Origin: 4484-232 sp964486555
GTDB lineage: Bacteria > Thermotogota > Thermotogae > Thermotogales > Thermotogaceae
Assembly: GCA_964486555.1 (NCBI GenBank)
Contig: CAZANP010000045.1
Coordinates: forward strand, 1-14,580
Reading direction: 5' to 3'
Length of the DNA: 14,580 bases
Of this stretch, positions 1 through 5,764 are shown piece by piece. How positions within the stretch are numbered: position 1 is the first letter of the stretch; each line of letters begins with the position of its first letter. A program made the position numbers and the translations under genes. Below the pieces are notes generated by a model, which worked only from the letters and a program-made list of their open reading frames with translations, was not told the origin of the DNA and did not search any database.

Positions 1-102
1 TCACTCCAGGAGGATCAAGAGGTATTCCCAGATGATGACCATCACCGAAAAGACGAAAGCCAGTATCAAAAGAGCTGATATTATCAGGAAACCTTTTTTC
101 AT
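1..102 (-). CDS. small single-span membrane peptide (33 aa), unrecognised
   Basis: A complete 33-codon reading frame runs from an ATG at 102 to a TGA at 1-3. The product begins MKKGFLIIS, then has one long hydrophobic stretch (about residues 4-32) broken only by W25-E26-Y27, and ends in a glutamate. It looks like a tiny membrane protein or signal-anchor peptide. The frame cannot extend upstream: an in-frame TAA occurs before any other start codon. A purine-rich AAAGAGGATC precedes the ATG, but its spacing (3 bases after GAGG) is short, and a stronger AAGGAGGT lies further upstream beyond a hairpin. It is last in the leftward pfkA-pyk-hydrolase-hpt series, 55 bases after hpt. I do not recognise a family, and with so short a frame it could be chance; the hydrophobic composition and terminal stop favour a real gene. 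Confidence 0.5.
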   Translation of the reverse strand: MKKGFLIISALLILAFVFSVMVIIWEYLLILLE

Positions 103-112
103 GATCCTCTTT

Positions 113-130
113 ACACCCGCCGGTGGGTGT
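113..130 (-). promoter_or_regulatory. hairpin-forming inverted repeat in the leader of the 33-aa peptide gene
   Basis: The arms ACACCC and GGGTGT are perfect inverted repeats around a 6-base centre, in the 55 bases between hpt and the small peptide gene. In the leftward transcript the hairpin lies between a strong Shine-Dalgarno-like AAGGAGGT (complement of 137-144) and the weak proximal AAAGAGG before the ATG. No T run follows on either strand, so it does not look like a rho-independent terminator. It may set translation or mRNA processing between the two genes, which is inference. Confidence 0.4.
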
Positions 131-157
131 GTTTATACCTCCTTGAATGAATTGTAA

Positions 158-670
158 TCACTCTATGTAACCAACGTAAGGTAGGTTTCTGTACTTTTCG
201 TTGTAGTCGAGGCCGTAACCAACCACAAAAACGTTTCCTATTTTGAATCCAACAAAATCTAGGTCAACACCATGGTCACAGACTGTCTTCTCAAGAAAGG
301 TCACAACCTTCAAATCCTTGGGACGGTATTTTCTGAGATATTTCAGAATGTATCGAAGAGTTAAGCCCGTATCCACGATATCCTCGATCACAAGAACGTA
401 CTCATCCTCTATGGATTCATCTATCCAGGATTTGACTCTTATTCTACCCGTGGAAGAGGATCCTTGGTAGCTCGATACATGAACGAAGGAATATTTAACG
501 TTCAGGTCTATATTCAGGATGAGTTCACTGAAGAAATGCACAGATCCCTTGAGAACCCCCACAGCATGTATTGTGTCTGTGTACTGCTTGTAATAATCTG
601 TTATTTCCTTTGCAAGCTCTTTTATCCTCTTCCTTATGGTGTTTTCATCTATTAGTATCTTGATGCTCAT
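158..670 (-). CDS. hpt: hypoxanthine (guanine) phosphoribosyltransferase
   Basis: This 170-residue cytoplasmic purine salvage enzyme should transfer the phosphoribosyl group of PRPP to hypoxanthine or guanine, giving IMP or GMP. The sequence shows the first PRPP/pyrophosphate loop GVLKGS (38-43), the flexible-loop region with SSYQG (66-70), the 13-residue PRPP-binding motif at 92-104 with E96, D97 and D100, a purine-contacting lysine near K128 (FLEK), and the C-terminal signature GYGLDYNEKYRNLP (151-164). Length is normal for bacterial Hpt. The ATG overlaps the TGA of the upstream hydrolase gene as ATGA, so translation is probably coupled. It belongs to the pfkA-pyk-hydrolase-hpt group. Preference among hypoxanthine, guanine and xanthine cannot be decided here. 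Confidence 0.95.
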   Translation of the reverse strand: MSIKILIDENTIRKRIKELAKEITDYYKQYTDTIHAVGVLKGSVHFFSELILNIDLNVKYSFVHVSSYQGSSSTGRIRVKSWIDESIEDEYVLVIEDIVDTGLTLRYILKYLRKYRPKDLKVVTFLEKTVCDHGVDLDFVGFKIGNVFVVGYGLDYNEKYRNLPYVGYIE

Positions 671-1299
671 ACGTTCATGACCACCACCTTAGTCTCCCCT
701 GTAAGGTTTTCTTTGCTGACTTCAAAGGAGTTACCGACTTTTTCATAACTTCCAAACAGCGACGTGAAACTATCCACTCCCAGTATTCCGAAGGTTATGT
801 ATTTGGTCTTGTAATGCATTGGAATGACGATATCAGGTTTCACCGATTCTACTACCTTCTTGGCTTCTTGAGGACCTATTGTGAATGTTCCCCCAACTGG
901 TATGAGTAAAACGTTGATTTCCCCCATCTCCTTTAAATGCCTTTCCTGAAGCACATGTCCAAGGTCTCCAAGATGCGCCACCCTAATTCCTTCCTTGAAG
1001 TCAAAGACGAAAACTATATTTTTTCCTCTCGATCTTCCGCCAACGTCATCGTGGAAAGTCTCTATACCCTTTATCGTAACTCCCTTGAACTCATGAACAC
1101 CGGGGGTTTTGATAACCTTAAAATCCCCCTTGATCAAATGATGAGCATTGTGATCGAAATGCTGATGACTTTCCGTTATAACATCGGGCGTTACATCGGG
1201 TATCTCGTAGCCAACACTTCTGTCGAAGGGATCAGTCAATATCTTCACCCCATCACCTTCTAGTAGAAAACACGCATGCCCAAACCAGGTTATTCTCAT
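667..1299 (-). CDS. UPF0173-type metal-dependent hydrolase, metallo-beta-lactamase fold
   Basis: This 210-residue protein has the full metal-binding set of the metallo-beta-lactamase superfamily: H7 in the N-terminal WFGHACF strand, the H-x-H-x-D-H motif at 45-50 (SHQHFDH), a histidine in TFHDD (83), the bridging aspartate in HLGDLGH (D112), and a C-terminal histidine in MHYK (162). Length and motifs match the UPF0173/YtkL-like family. The Thermotoga maritima relative (TM0207) is, as I recall, known by structure but its substrate is not established. It starts 14 bases after pyk with GGGAGGGG ahead of the ATG, and overlaps hpt by 4 bases. Its lasting position between pyk and hpt could point to a metabolite-repair or nucleotide role, but that is inference. 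Confidence 0.88.
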   Translation of the reverse strand: MRITWFGHACFLLEGDGVKILTDPFDRSVGYEIPDVTPDVITESHQHFDHNAHHLIKGDFKVIKTPGVHEFKGVTIKGIETFHDDVGGRSRGKNIVFVFDFKEGIRVAHLGDLGHVLQERHLKEMGEINVLLIPVGGTFTIGPQEAKKVVESVKPDIVIPMHYKTKYITFGILGVDSFTSLFGSYEKVGNSFEVSKENLTGETKVVVMNV

Positions 1300-1313
1300 A
1301 CAATCCCCTCCCT

Positions 1314-2735
1314 TCAGACTTTCTGAACCTTCACCATATTGGTGGTCCCTGGTTTTCCAGGAGGGATACCAGCCGTCACTATCGCAACATCACCTTCTTC
1401 TGCTAATTTTCTCTCTCTCACTTTCTTTAAAGATTTTTCTATCAAGTCATCCGTCGTTTTGACTTCGTCTATGATCAGAGGGAGCACACCCCAAACCAGG
1501 GACAACCTGTGGTAGGTTTTCTCAAAAGGGGTTGTTGCCACTATGAGAGATTTTGGTCTGAAGCGAGCGACTCTTCTTGCAGTACTACCAGATGATGTCG
1601 AGGTTATTATGAGCTTAACTCCCAAATCCTCAGATAACTGCCAACACGCATGTGAAATGGCATCGGATATATCGTAAACAGTTGAGAAACTCCTCAACCA
1701 ATCTAAAGATATATGACGGTAGAACTCCAAACTTTCTTCAGCTTTTCTTGCAACGCAATCCATGACCTTTATACAAGCGATAGGATATTTCCCAACAGCT
1801 GTTTCATCTGAAAGCATCAGAGCATCCGTTCCATCTAAGATAGCGTTTGCTATATCTGTGATTTCAGCCCTTGTCGGTCTTGGATTGTTGACCATGGATT
1901 CCAGGATCTGAGTTGCAGTTATTACAGGCTTTGCGAGTCTGTTTGCAAGTTCTATGATTCTCTTTTGAGCTATCGGTACCTCCTCTATGGGAACCTCGAC
2001 TCCCAGATCTCCCCTTGCAACCATTAAACCATCGCTGACTTTAGCTATTTCTTCCAAATTCTGGAGGGCTTGTTTTGTCTCGATCTTTGCTATCACAGGT
2101 ATGTCGTGGTTTCTTTCTTTCAAGATATCTTTCAATTTCTGAACATCCTCTTTTTTCCTCACGAAAGAGACGGCGAAATAATCCACATCCTCTTCTATAC
2201 CGAGTTTAACGAATTCCATATCCCTCTCCGTTAAAGATTCTATCGAGAGATCCACACCTGGAACGTTGACACCTCTTCTGTGTGTGATCCTTCCACCATT
2301 TTTCACGATAGTTTTTATCTTTACACCATCCGTTTCCAGAACTTCGAGCTCTATCGCACCATCGGAAAGAAGTATCCTGTCACCTTTTTTCACATCCTTT
2401 GCTAGTTCCTTACAATTCACAGAAACGATTTCTCTGTTTCCAACCATCTCTTCCGTCGTCAAATAGAAGATTTGCCCCTCTTCCAACTCAACGTAATCTT
2501 CATTCAGATAGCCCGTTCTTATCTTTGGCCCCGCCAGATCGAGAAGAATAGCAAGGGGAACTCCCTTCTCCTTTCTAACCTCTTTCAGCAGTTTTATCTT
2601 CTTCCTGTGATCCTCCAAATCACCGTGTGAGGTGTTGAGCCTTGCCACATTCATACCCGCATCTATCATCTTTTCCATCATCTCTTTACTTCCCGTCACA
2701 GGACCTATGGTACACACGATCTTCGTTCTTCTCAT
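1314..2735 (-). CDS. pyk: pyruvate kinase
   Basis: Converts phosphoenolpyruvate and ADP to pyruvate and ATP, the last step of glycolysis. From the chosen start (473 residues): R32-x-N34-x-S36 in ARLNTSHG, domain B at about 72-166, the catalytic lysine and metal-binding glutamate in AKIET (K217, E219), RGDLG (241-245), VITATQILESM (271-281), TRAEITDIANA (288-298), and MLSDETAVGK (307-316). The C-terminal domain carries an SGSTARR effector-type phosphate loop. The site LDLAGPKIRTG (65-75) has Leu and Lys where potassium-dependent enzymes have Thr and Glu, which indicates a K+-independent enzyme. Start: the frame opens with a GTG at 2744 and ATGs at 2741 and 2735. GAGGTGAT (complement of 2740-2747) sits 6 bases before 2735 but overlaps the others, and the T. 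maritima protein also begins at this point. It follows pfkA by 10 bases. Confidence 0.97.
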   Translation of the reverse strand: MRRTKIVCTIGPVTGSKEMMEKMIDAGMNVARLNTSHGDLEDHRKKIKLLKEVRKEKGVPLAILLDLAGPKIRTGYLNEDYVELEEGQIFYLTTEEMVGNREIVSVNCKELAKDVKKGDRILLSDGAIELEVLETDGVKIKTIVKNGGRITHRRGVNVPGVDLSIESLTERDMEFVKLGIEEDVDYFAVSFVRKKEDVQKLKDILKERNHDIPVIAKIETKQALQNLEEIAKVSDGLMVARGDLGVEVPIEEVPIAQKRIIELANRLAKPVITATQILESMVNNPRPTRAEITDIANAILDGTDALMLSDETAVGKYPIACIKVMDCVARKAEESLEFYRHISLDWLRSFSTVYDISDAISHACWQLSEDLGVKLIITSTSSGSTARRVARFRPKSLIVATTPFEKTYHRLSLVWGVLPLIIDEVKTTDDLIEKSLKKVRERKLAEEGDVAIVTAGIPPGKPGTTNMVKVQKV

Positions 2736-2739
2736 ACAC

Positions 2740-2747
2740 ATCACCTC
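2740..2747 (-). promoter_or_regulatory. ribosome binding site that decides the pyk start
   Basis: The complement reads GAGGTGAT and overlaps the stop codon of pfkA. With AGGTG as core, the spacing to the ATG at 2735 is 6 bases. The upstream GTG (2744) and ATG (2741) lie within the site itself, so they are unlikely starts. Confidence 0.7.
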
Positions 2748-3705
2748 ATGAAAGTATCAAAGCCAACTCGTACAGACTAAGATCTATCGTTTTCTTCTTG
2801 TTCAGAGCATCGGAAAGCGGTACACTCACAACTTCCCCCCTTCTCAAAGCCATCATGACTCCATGCTCTCCTGAAAGGAGTGTATCAACTGCTTTTGCAC
2901 CCATTCTCAGAGCTAGAATCCTATCGAAAGCCGTGGGACTTCCTCCCCTCTGAACGTGCCCAAGAATTGTTATCCTGGTTTCATAACCTATCCTGTGTTC
3001 CAAATGTCTTGCAACCGTGTAAGCACTAGCGGCTCCCTCAGCGACGACGATTATACAGTTTATCTTTCCTCTTTTCCTCTCTTCCAAGAGCCTATCGGCA
3101 AGTTTCTGATAATCCACGGGAACTTCTGGTATTATTATCGCTTCCGCTCCCGTCACGAGCCCTGCAACGAGAGCGATGTAGCCGGTATTTCTTCCCATGG
3201 TTTCGACTATGAAGGCCCGCTCGTGAGATGAAGCTGTATCTTTCAATTTTTGTATGACATCGACAACCGTGTTCAAACATGTATCAACACCTATACTCAT
3301 ATCGGTTTCAGCTATATCGTTATCTATGGTTGCGGGAATACCGACAACAGGCACGTTGTAATCCATGTCCAAAAGCATGGCTCCTGTTAAACTCCCTTCA
3401 CCACCTATGACTATTAACCCTTCGATACCTTCTTTTTCCAGGTTCTCCACGGCTCTTTTCCTACCCTCATCCACCTTAAATTCCTCGCATCTCGCCGTCC
3501 TCAAGATTGTTCCACCTTTTTCCATGATACCGGCAACATCCGCATAATCCAGCTTCAGAAATTCTCCATCTATCAGTCCTGCAAATCCCCTTCTGACACC
3601 TAAAACCTCCACTCCCTGAGTTACAGCTTTTCTCACGACTGCCCTTATGGCAGCGTTCATACCTGGAGCATCTCCACCACTCGTTAAAACCGCTATCTTC
3701 TTCAT
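2746..3705 (-). CDS. pfkA: ATP-dependent 6-phosphofructokinase
   Basis: Phosphorylates fructose 6-phosphate to fructose 1,6-bisphosphate in glycolysis. At 319 residues it has the usual PfkA length. Visible motifs: SGGDAPGMNAA (9-19), GGEGSLTGA (101-109), the catalytic segment PATIDNDI (124-131) with base D128, GVDTCLNT (139-146), HERAF with R163, METMGR near R172, and GHVQRGGSPTAFDR (249-262). Gly104 and Ala125, in place of the Asp and Lys of pyrophosphate enzymes, mark it as ATP-type. The usual GGDGS aspartate is Glu103, which I also recall in T. maritima Pfk. The allosteric-site arginines R21 and R25 are kept. Start: the ATG at 3711 is only 1 base after GGAGG, whereas the ATG at 3705 is 7 bases after it and gives the conserved N-terminus MKKIAVL. 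First gene of the glycolytic operon. Confidence 0.97.
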   Translation of the reverse strand: MKKIAVLTSGGDAPGMNAAIRAVVRKAVTQGVEVLGVRRGFAGLIDGEFLKLDYADVAGIMEKGGTILRTARCEEFKVDEGRKRAVENLEKEGIEGLIVIGGEGSLTGAMLLDMDYNVPVVGIPATIDNDIAETDMSIGVDTCLNTVVDVIQKLKDTASSHERAFIVETMGRNTGYIALVAGLVTGAEAIIIPEVPVDYQKLADRLLEERKRGKINCIIVVAEGAASAYTVARHLEHRIGYETRITILGHVQRGGSPTAFDRILALRMGAKAVDTLLSGEHGVMMALRRGEVVSVPLSDALNKKKTIDLSLYELALILS

Positions 3706-3712
3706 TCGCATC

Positions 3713-3717
3713 CCTCC
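3713..3717 (-). promoter_or_regulatory. ribosome binding site that decides the pfkA start
   Basis: The complement reads GGAGG. It is 7 bases before the ATG at 3705 but only 1 base before the ATG at 3711, so 3705 is the better start. It is close to the predicted transcript 5' end (about 3719), so the mRNA leader would be very short. Confidence 0.7.
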
Positions 3718-3725
3718 ACGCTCGA

Positions 3726-3734
3726 ATTATAGCA
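3726..3734 (-). promoter_or_regulatory. extended -10 promoter of the pfkA-pyk operon
   Basis: The complement reads TGCTATAAT, a perfect extended -10 element (TG-n-TATAAT). It lies in the 37 bases between the peptidase stop and the pfkA start. No good TTGACA-like box is seen at the normal distance, which is acceptable for an extended -10. Transcription would begin near 3719, about 14 bases before the start codon. Confidence 0.7.
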
Positions 3735-3742
3735 TCGTGCGA

Positions 3743-4522
3743 TCATTCTTCAGTGTCGATTTCCTTTTCTATTTTCTCTTCTTCGAGTATCAAAAACATG
3801 ACGATGATGAAAACACCAAGGGCAATTCCAGAGATCGCACCGAAAGAGATGAGAAACGAAACCAGTTTAACATGCGAGAACCACTTCTTATGAAAGACTT
3901 CGAAATCCTCTTTCAATAGATCTCCTATTGCCTTTTTCCAGTTCTTTTCGCGCCTTACCATTTGGAGTAGCTTTCTAAAATTCTTCTTTAAAGGTACTCT
4001 TTTATCCAGAAAGAAGAAAAAGTGCGCACAGGAAAAGTAGAAACTCTTTAAAATGCTCTCTTTCGATGGGTAATCGGAAAAAGAAATTGGATCCACCGGT
4101 TTTAGAAAAACGGGAAAAGAGATTTTACCAGGAATCCCCTCGAACCATCCTGCAAGCCCTTCATGTACCCATAAAGGGACGGAGACATCATTCCTCCTAC
4201 TCCAGAGAGTTAAATAAACATGCATTAACTCGTGCCTCAGGATCTTCTCACTATCCTTCCCCAGCTTTATGTATACAAAGCATTCGTATTCTGAGCACCT
4301 TGCACTTCCGACCCATGGTTTAAGAAGATCACCTTCAAGTTTTTTTATGAGCACTTTCCTATCAGGTTCAAACCCAAACAATCCCGTGAGTTCATTCTTG
4401 ATAACAGAGAAATTCTTGGAGATCAAAAAGCTCAGTGTTTTATCTTGAGACATTAAAACGGGTGTCAAAGAGAATCCAATCGTGGAAATCAAGATGATTA
4501 TAAGACTTTTCACCCTTTTCAT
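3743..4522 (-). CDS. membrane-anchored HEXXH zinc metallopeptidase-like protein (peptidase MA / gluzincin type)
   Basis: The 259-residue product starts with MKRVK and a hydrophobic segment (about 6-24, signal peptide or anchor), then a soluble domain, then a second strongly hydrophobic segment (about 219-246) and an acidic tail (EEEKIEKEIDTEE). The domain has a zincin motif HELMH (97-101) and, 18 residues later, HEGLAGWFEG (120-129), whose glutamate is the likely third zinc ligand. This layout matches peptidase MA-like / M1-like gluzincins. Three cysteines are at 76, 81 and 165. A secreted or envelope-facing protease domain tethered to the membrane is likely; the substrate is unknown. The ATG overlaps the TGA of the upstream dehydrogenase gene (ATGA), so the two are probably co-expressed. 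Identity beyond zincin-like peptidase is not certain. Confidence 0.75.
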   Translation of the reverse strand: MKRVKSLIIILISTIGFSLTPVLMSQDKTLSFLISKNFSVIKNELTGLFGFEPDRKVLIKKLEGDLLKPWVGSARCSEYECFVYIKLGKDSEKILRHELMHVYLTLWSRRNDVSVPLWVHEGLAGWFEGIPGKISFPVFLKPVDPISFSDYPSKESILKSFYFSCAHFFFFLDKRVPLKKNFRKLLQMVRREKNWKKAIGDLLKEDFEVFHKKWFSHVKLVSFLISFGAISGIALGVFIIVMFLILEEEKIEKEIDTEE

Positions 4523-5469
4523 AATCTCAAAATCACCTTCAAAGATCCTCTAGCCCTTTCGAACGCTTTCTGAAAATCTTCAAGATCGAAAACAGAATCT
4601 ATCATATCTTCCACCACTATTTTGCCACTCTCCAAAGCTCTTATTGCCGGCTCGAAAGGGCCACATCTTGATCCAATCAAGGTGATTTCCTTGACCACTA
4701 TCTGGGATACATCCACCGAAGGGAAACCCTTTATGGTGGTTTTCAAAATGACTATTCCTTGAGGTCTTACCAAGGAAACGGCGAGTTTCAGACCATCTTC
4801 TCTTCCTGTGGCATCGACAACGACATCGTATTCACCGAACATATTTTCCGAGATACCGCTTAATAGCAGAGTCCGTGCTCCCCATTTTTTTGCTTTTTCT
4901 AACTTCTCCTCATGCTTTCCCACACAAATGTGAGGTATTCCAGAGTAGGAAAATACCTTCGATATCAAAAGGCCGAGTTTACCATCACCTAGAATCATAA
5001 CTTTGGATGTTGGAGGAATATGGACTTGTTCTAGAACCTGAAAAGCTGCTGCCAAAGGTTCCACGAAGACAGCTTCTTCATCAGAGATGTTGTCTGGAAG
5101 GATGTGAACGTTTTCCTCAGGAAGAACGATGTAATCGCTGAAAGCGCCATTCAAATCCTTTATCCCCAATACTCTTATGTTTCTGCAGTGCTTTTTCAAC
5201 CCTCTTCTGCACATGTCACATGTCCCACATGAAACGTTTATCTCTCCAACCACTCTCTTTCCAAGGATCTCTTCAGGTCCTTCAACCACTTCTCCAACGA
5301 ATTCATGACCAGGTACCCCTTTGAAATCCATATAACCTCTCAATATTTCAAGATCGGTGTTACATATCCCAGCCAGTTTTACCTTTATGAGAACCCAACC
5401 TTTGGGAGGATCTGGCCTTGGTAGATCCACAAGACTCAATTTCTCTCCATCGAAAAACAACGCCCTCAA
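4519..5469 (-). CDS. zinc-containing medium-chain alcohol dehydrogenase-like oxidoreductase
   Basis: A 316-residue MDR-superfamily enzyme. Catalytic zinc ligands are C36 in GICNTD, H55-E56 in PGHEFVGEV, and E137 in VEPLAAA. The structural zinc site has four cysteines at 81, 84, 87 and 95 (CGTCDMC...C). A Rossmann glycine motif GDGKLG is at 161-166. It is shorter than typical threonine or sorbitol dehydrogenases (about 340-350) but complete. Where NAD enzymes carry an acidic residue at the end of the second strand, this one has G184-K185-H186, which suggests NADP(H). The relay histidine after the first cysteine (often GTDLH) is E41. The start is TTG: GAGGGTGAT lies 5 bases upstream and no ATG or GTG fits. 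First gene of a leftward unit, coupled to the HEXXH gene. The substrate cannot be read from sequence. Confidence 0.88.
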   Translation of the reverse strand: MRALFFDGEKLSLVDLPRPDPPKGWVLIKVKLAGICNTDLEILRGYMDFKGVPGHEFVGEVVEGPEEILGKRVVGEINVSCGTCDMCRRGLKKHCRNIRVLGIKDLNGAFSDYIVLPEENVHILPDNISDEEAVFVEPLAAAFQVLEQVHIPPTSKVMILGDGKLGLLISKVFSYSGIPHICVGKHEEKLEKAKKWGARTLLLSGISENMFGEYDVVVDATGREDGLKLAVSLVRPQGIVILKTTIKGFPSVDVSQIVVKEITLIGSRCGPFEPAIRALESGKIVVEDMIDSVFDLEDFQKAFERARGSLKVILRL

Positions 5470-5474
5470 AATTT

Positions 5475-5483
5475 ATCACCCTC
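5475..5483 (-). promoter_or_regulatory. ribosome binding site supporting a TTG start for the dehydrogenase
   Basis: The complement reads GAGGGTGAT and ends 5 bases before the TTG codon at 5467-5469. The next in-frame start codon is TTG at residue 4, which would cut into the first beta strand, so the first TTG is preferred. Confidence 0.65.
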
Positions 5484-5494
5484 TTTTTGATCTT

Positions 5495-5503
5495 AGTATA
5501 GCA
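5495..5503 (-). promoter_or_regulatory. extended -10 promoter of the dehydrogenase-peptidase unit
   Basis: The complement reads TGCTATACT, one mismatch from the extended -10 consensus, and resembles the TGCTATAAT before pfkA. No clear -35 box is seen. The predicted transcript start near 5488 leaves a leader of about 19 bases that includes the ribosome binding site. Confidence 0.6.
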
Positions 5504-5527
5504 TTTATTTTTGATCTTTCTTTGTTG

Positions 5528-5533
5528 TAGAAT
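5528..5533 (+). promoter_or_regulatory. possible -10 box for the glycine cluster
   Basis: TAGAAT is the best -10-like hexamer on the plus strand of the divergent gap 5470-5554. Its -35 partner would fall in an A/T-rich run with no good match. If used, transcription would start near 5540, right at the ribosome binding site, so the leader would be very short. Weak evidence. Confidence 0.3.
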
Positions 5534-5554
5534 TCTCCTTAGGAGGAGATATCT

Positions 5555-5764
5555 ATGGGATGGAAAGTTCTCATTGAAACAGACAAGGTAAAAGCAGCTT
5601 TTATAGAATCCCTGCTTCGTAATGAGGGGATACCCTTCGTTGAAGAATCAACCAACATAACCCCCGTTATATTCGGATCGGGAGGTTCTGTGAAGATTTT
5701 GGTCCCCGAGGACAAACTGGAAGAAGCAAAAAGAATACTTGAGGAGGGGATAAAAGATGACTGA
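5555..5764 (+). CDS. small DUF2007-like protein (69 aa)
   Basis: The product begins MGWKVLIETDK and has the pattern of the DUF2007 / putative signal-transducing protein family: a first strand (KVLIET), a helix (KAAFIESLLRNEGIP), a central strand region with VIFGSGGSV (about 38-46), a strand VKILVPEDK, and a C-terminal helix (LEEAKRILEEG). This is a ferredoxin-like beta-alpha-beta-beta-alpha-beta layout. There is no membrane segment. AGGAGG (5541-5546) is 8 bases ahead of the ATG. Its stop overlaps the start of gcvT by 8 bases, so it is the head gene of the glycine cluster and probably coupled to gcvT. Function is unknown; a metabolite-sensing or protein-binding role for the cleavage system is a guess from position. 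The family call is from memory of the pattern and moderately sure. Confidence 0.8.
   Translation: MGWKVLIETDKVKAAFIESLLRNEGIPFVEESTNITPVIFGSGGSVKILVPEDKLEEAKRILEEGIKDD

Noticed and set aside
113..130. The inverted repeat after hpt as a rho-independent terminator
   Set aside because: There is no T run after the stem on either strand, and another leftward frame with its own start follows at once.
2736..2744. Longer pyk N-terminus starting at GTG 2744 or ATG 2741
   Set aside because: Both codons lie in the ribosome binding site that is correctly spaced for ATG 2735, and the family N-terminus begins at that methionine.
3732..3745. The small repeat ATCG-TG-CGAT at the peptidase stop as an operator
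   Set aside because: A 4-base arm with a 2-base centre is easily expected by chance; it overlaps the promoter spacer, but nothing else supports it.
5470..5554. Glycine riboswitch upstream of the gcv genes
   Set aside because: The region is too short and A/T-rich, and shows none of the paired stems expected of even one glycine aptamer.
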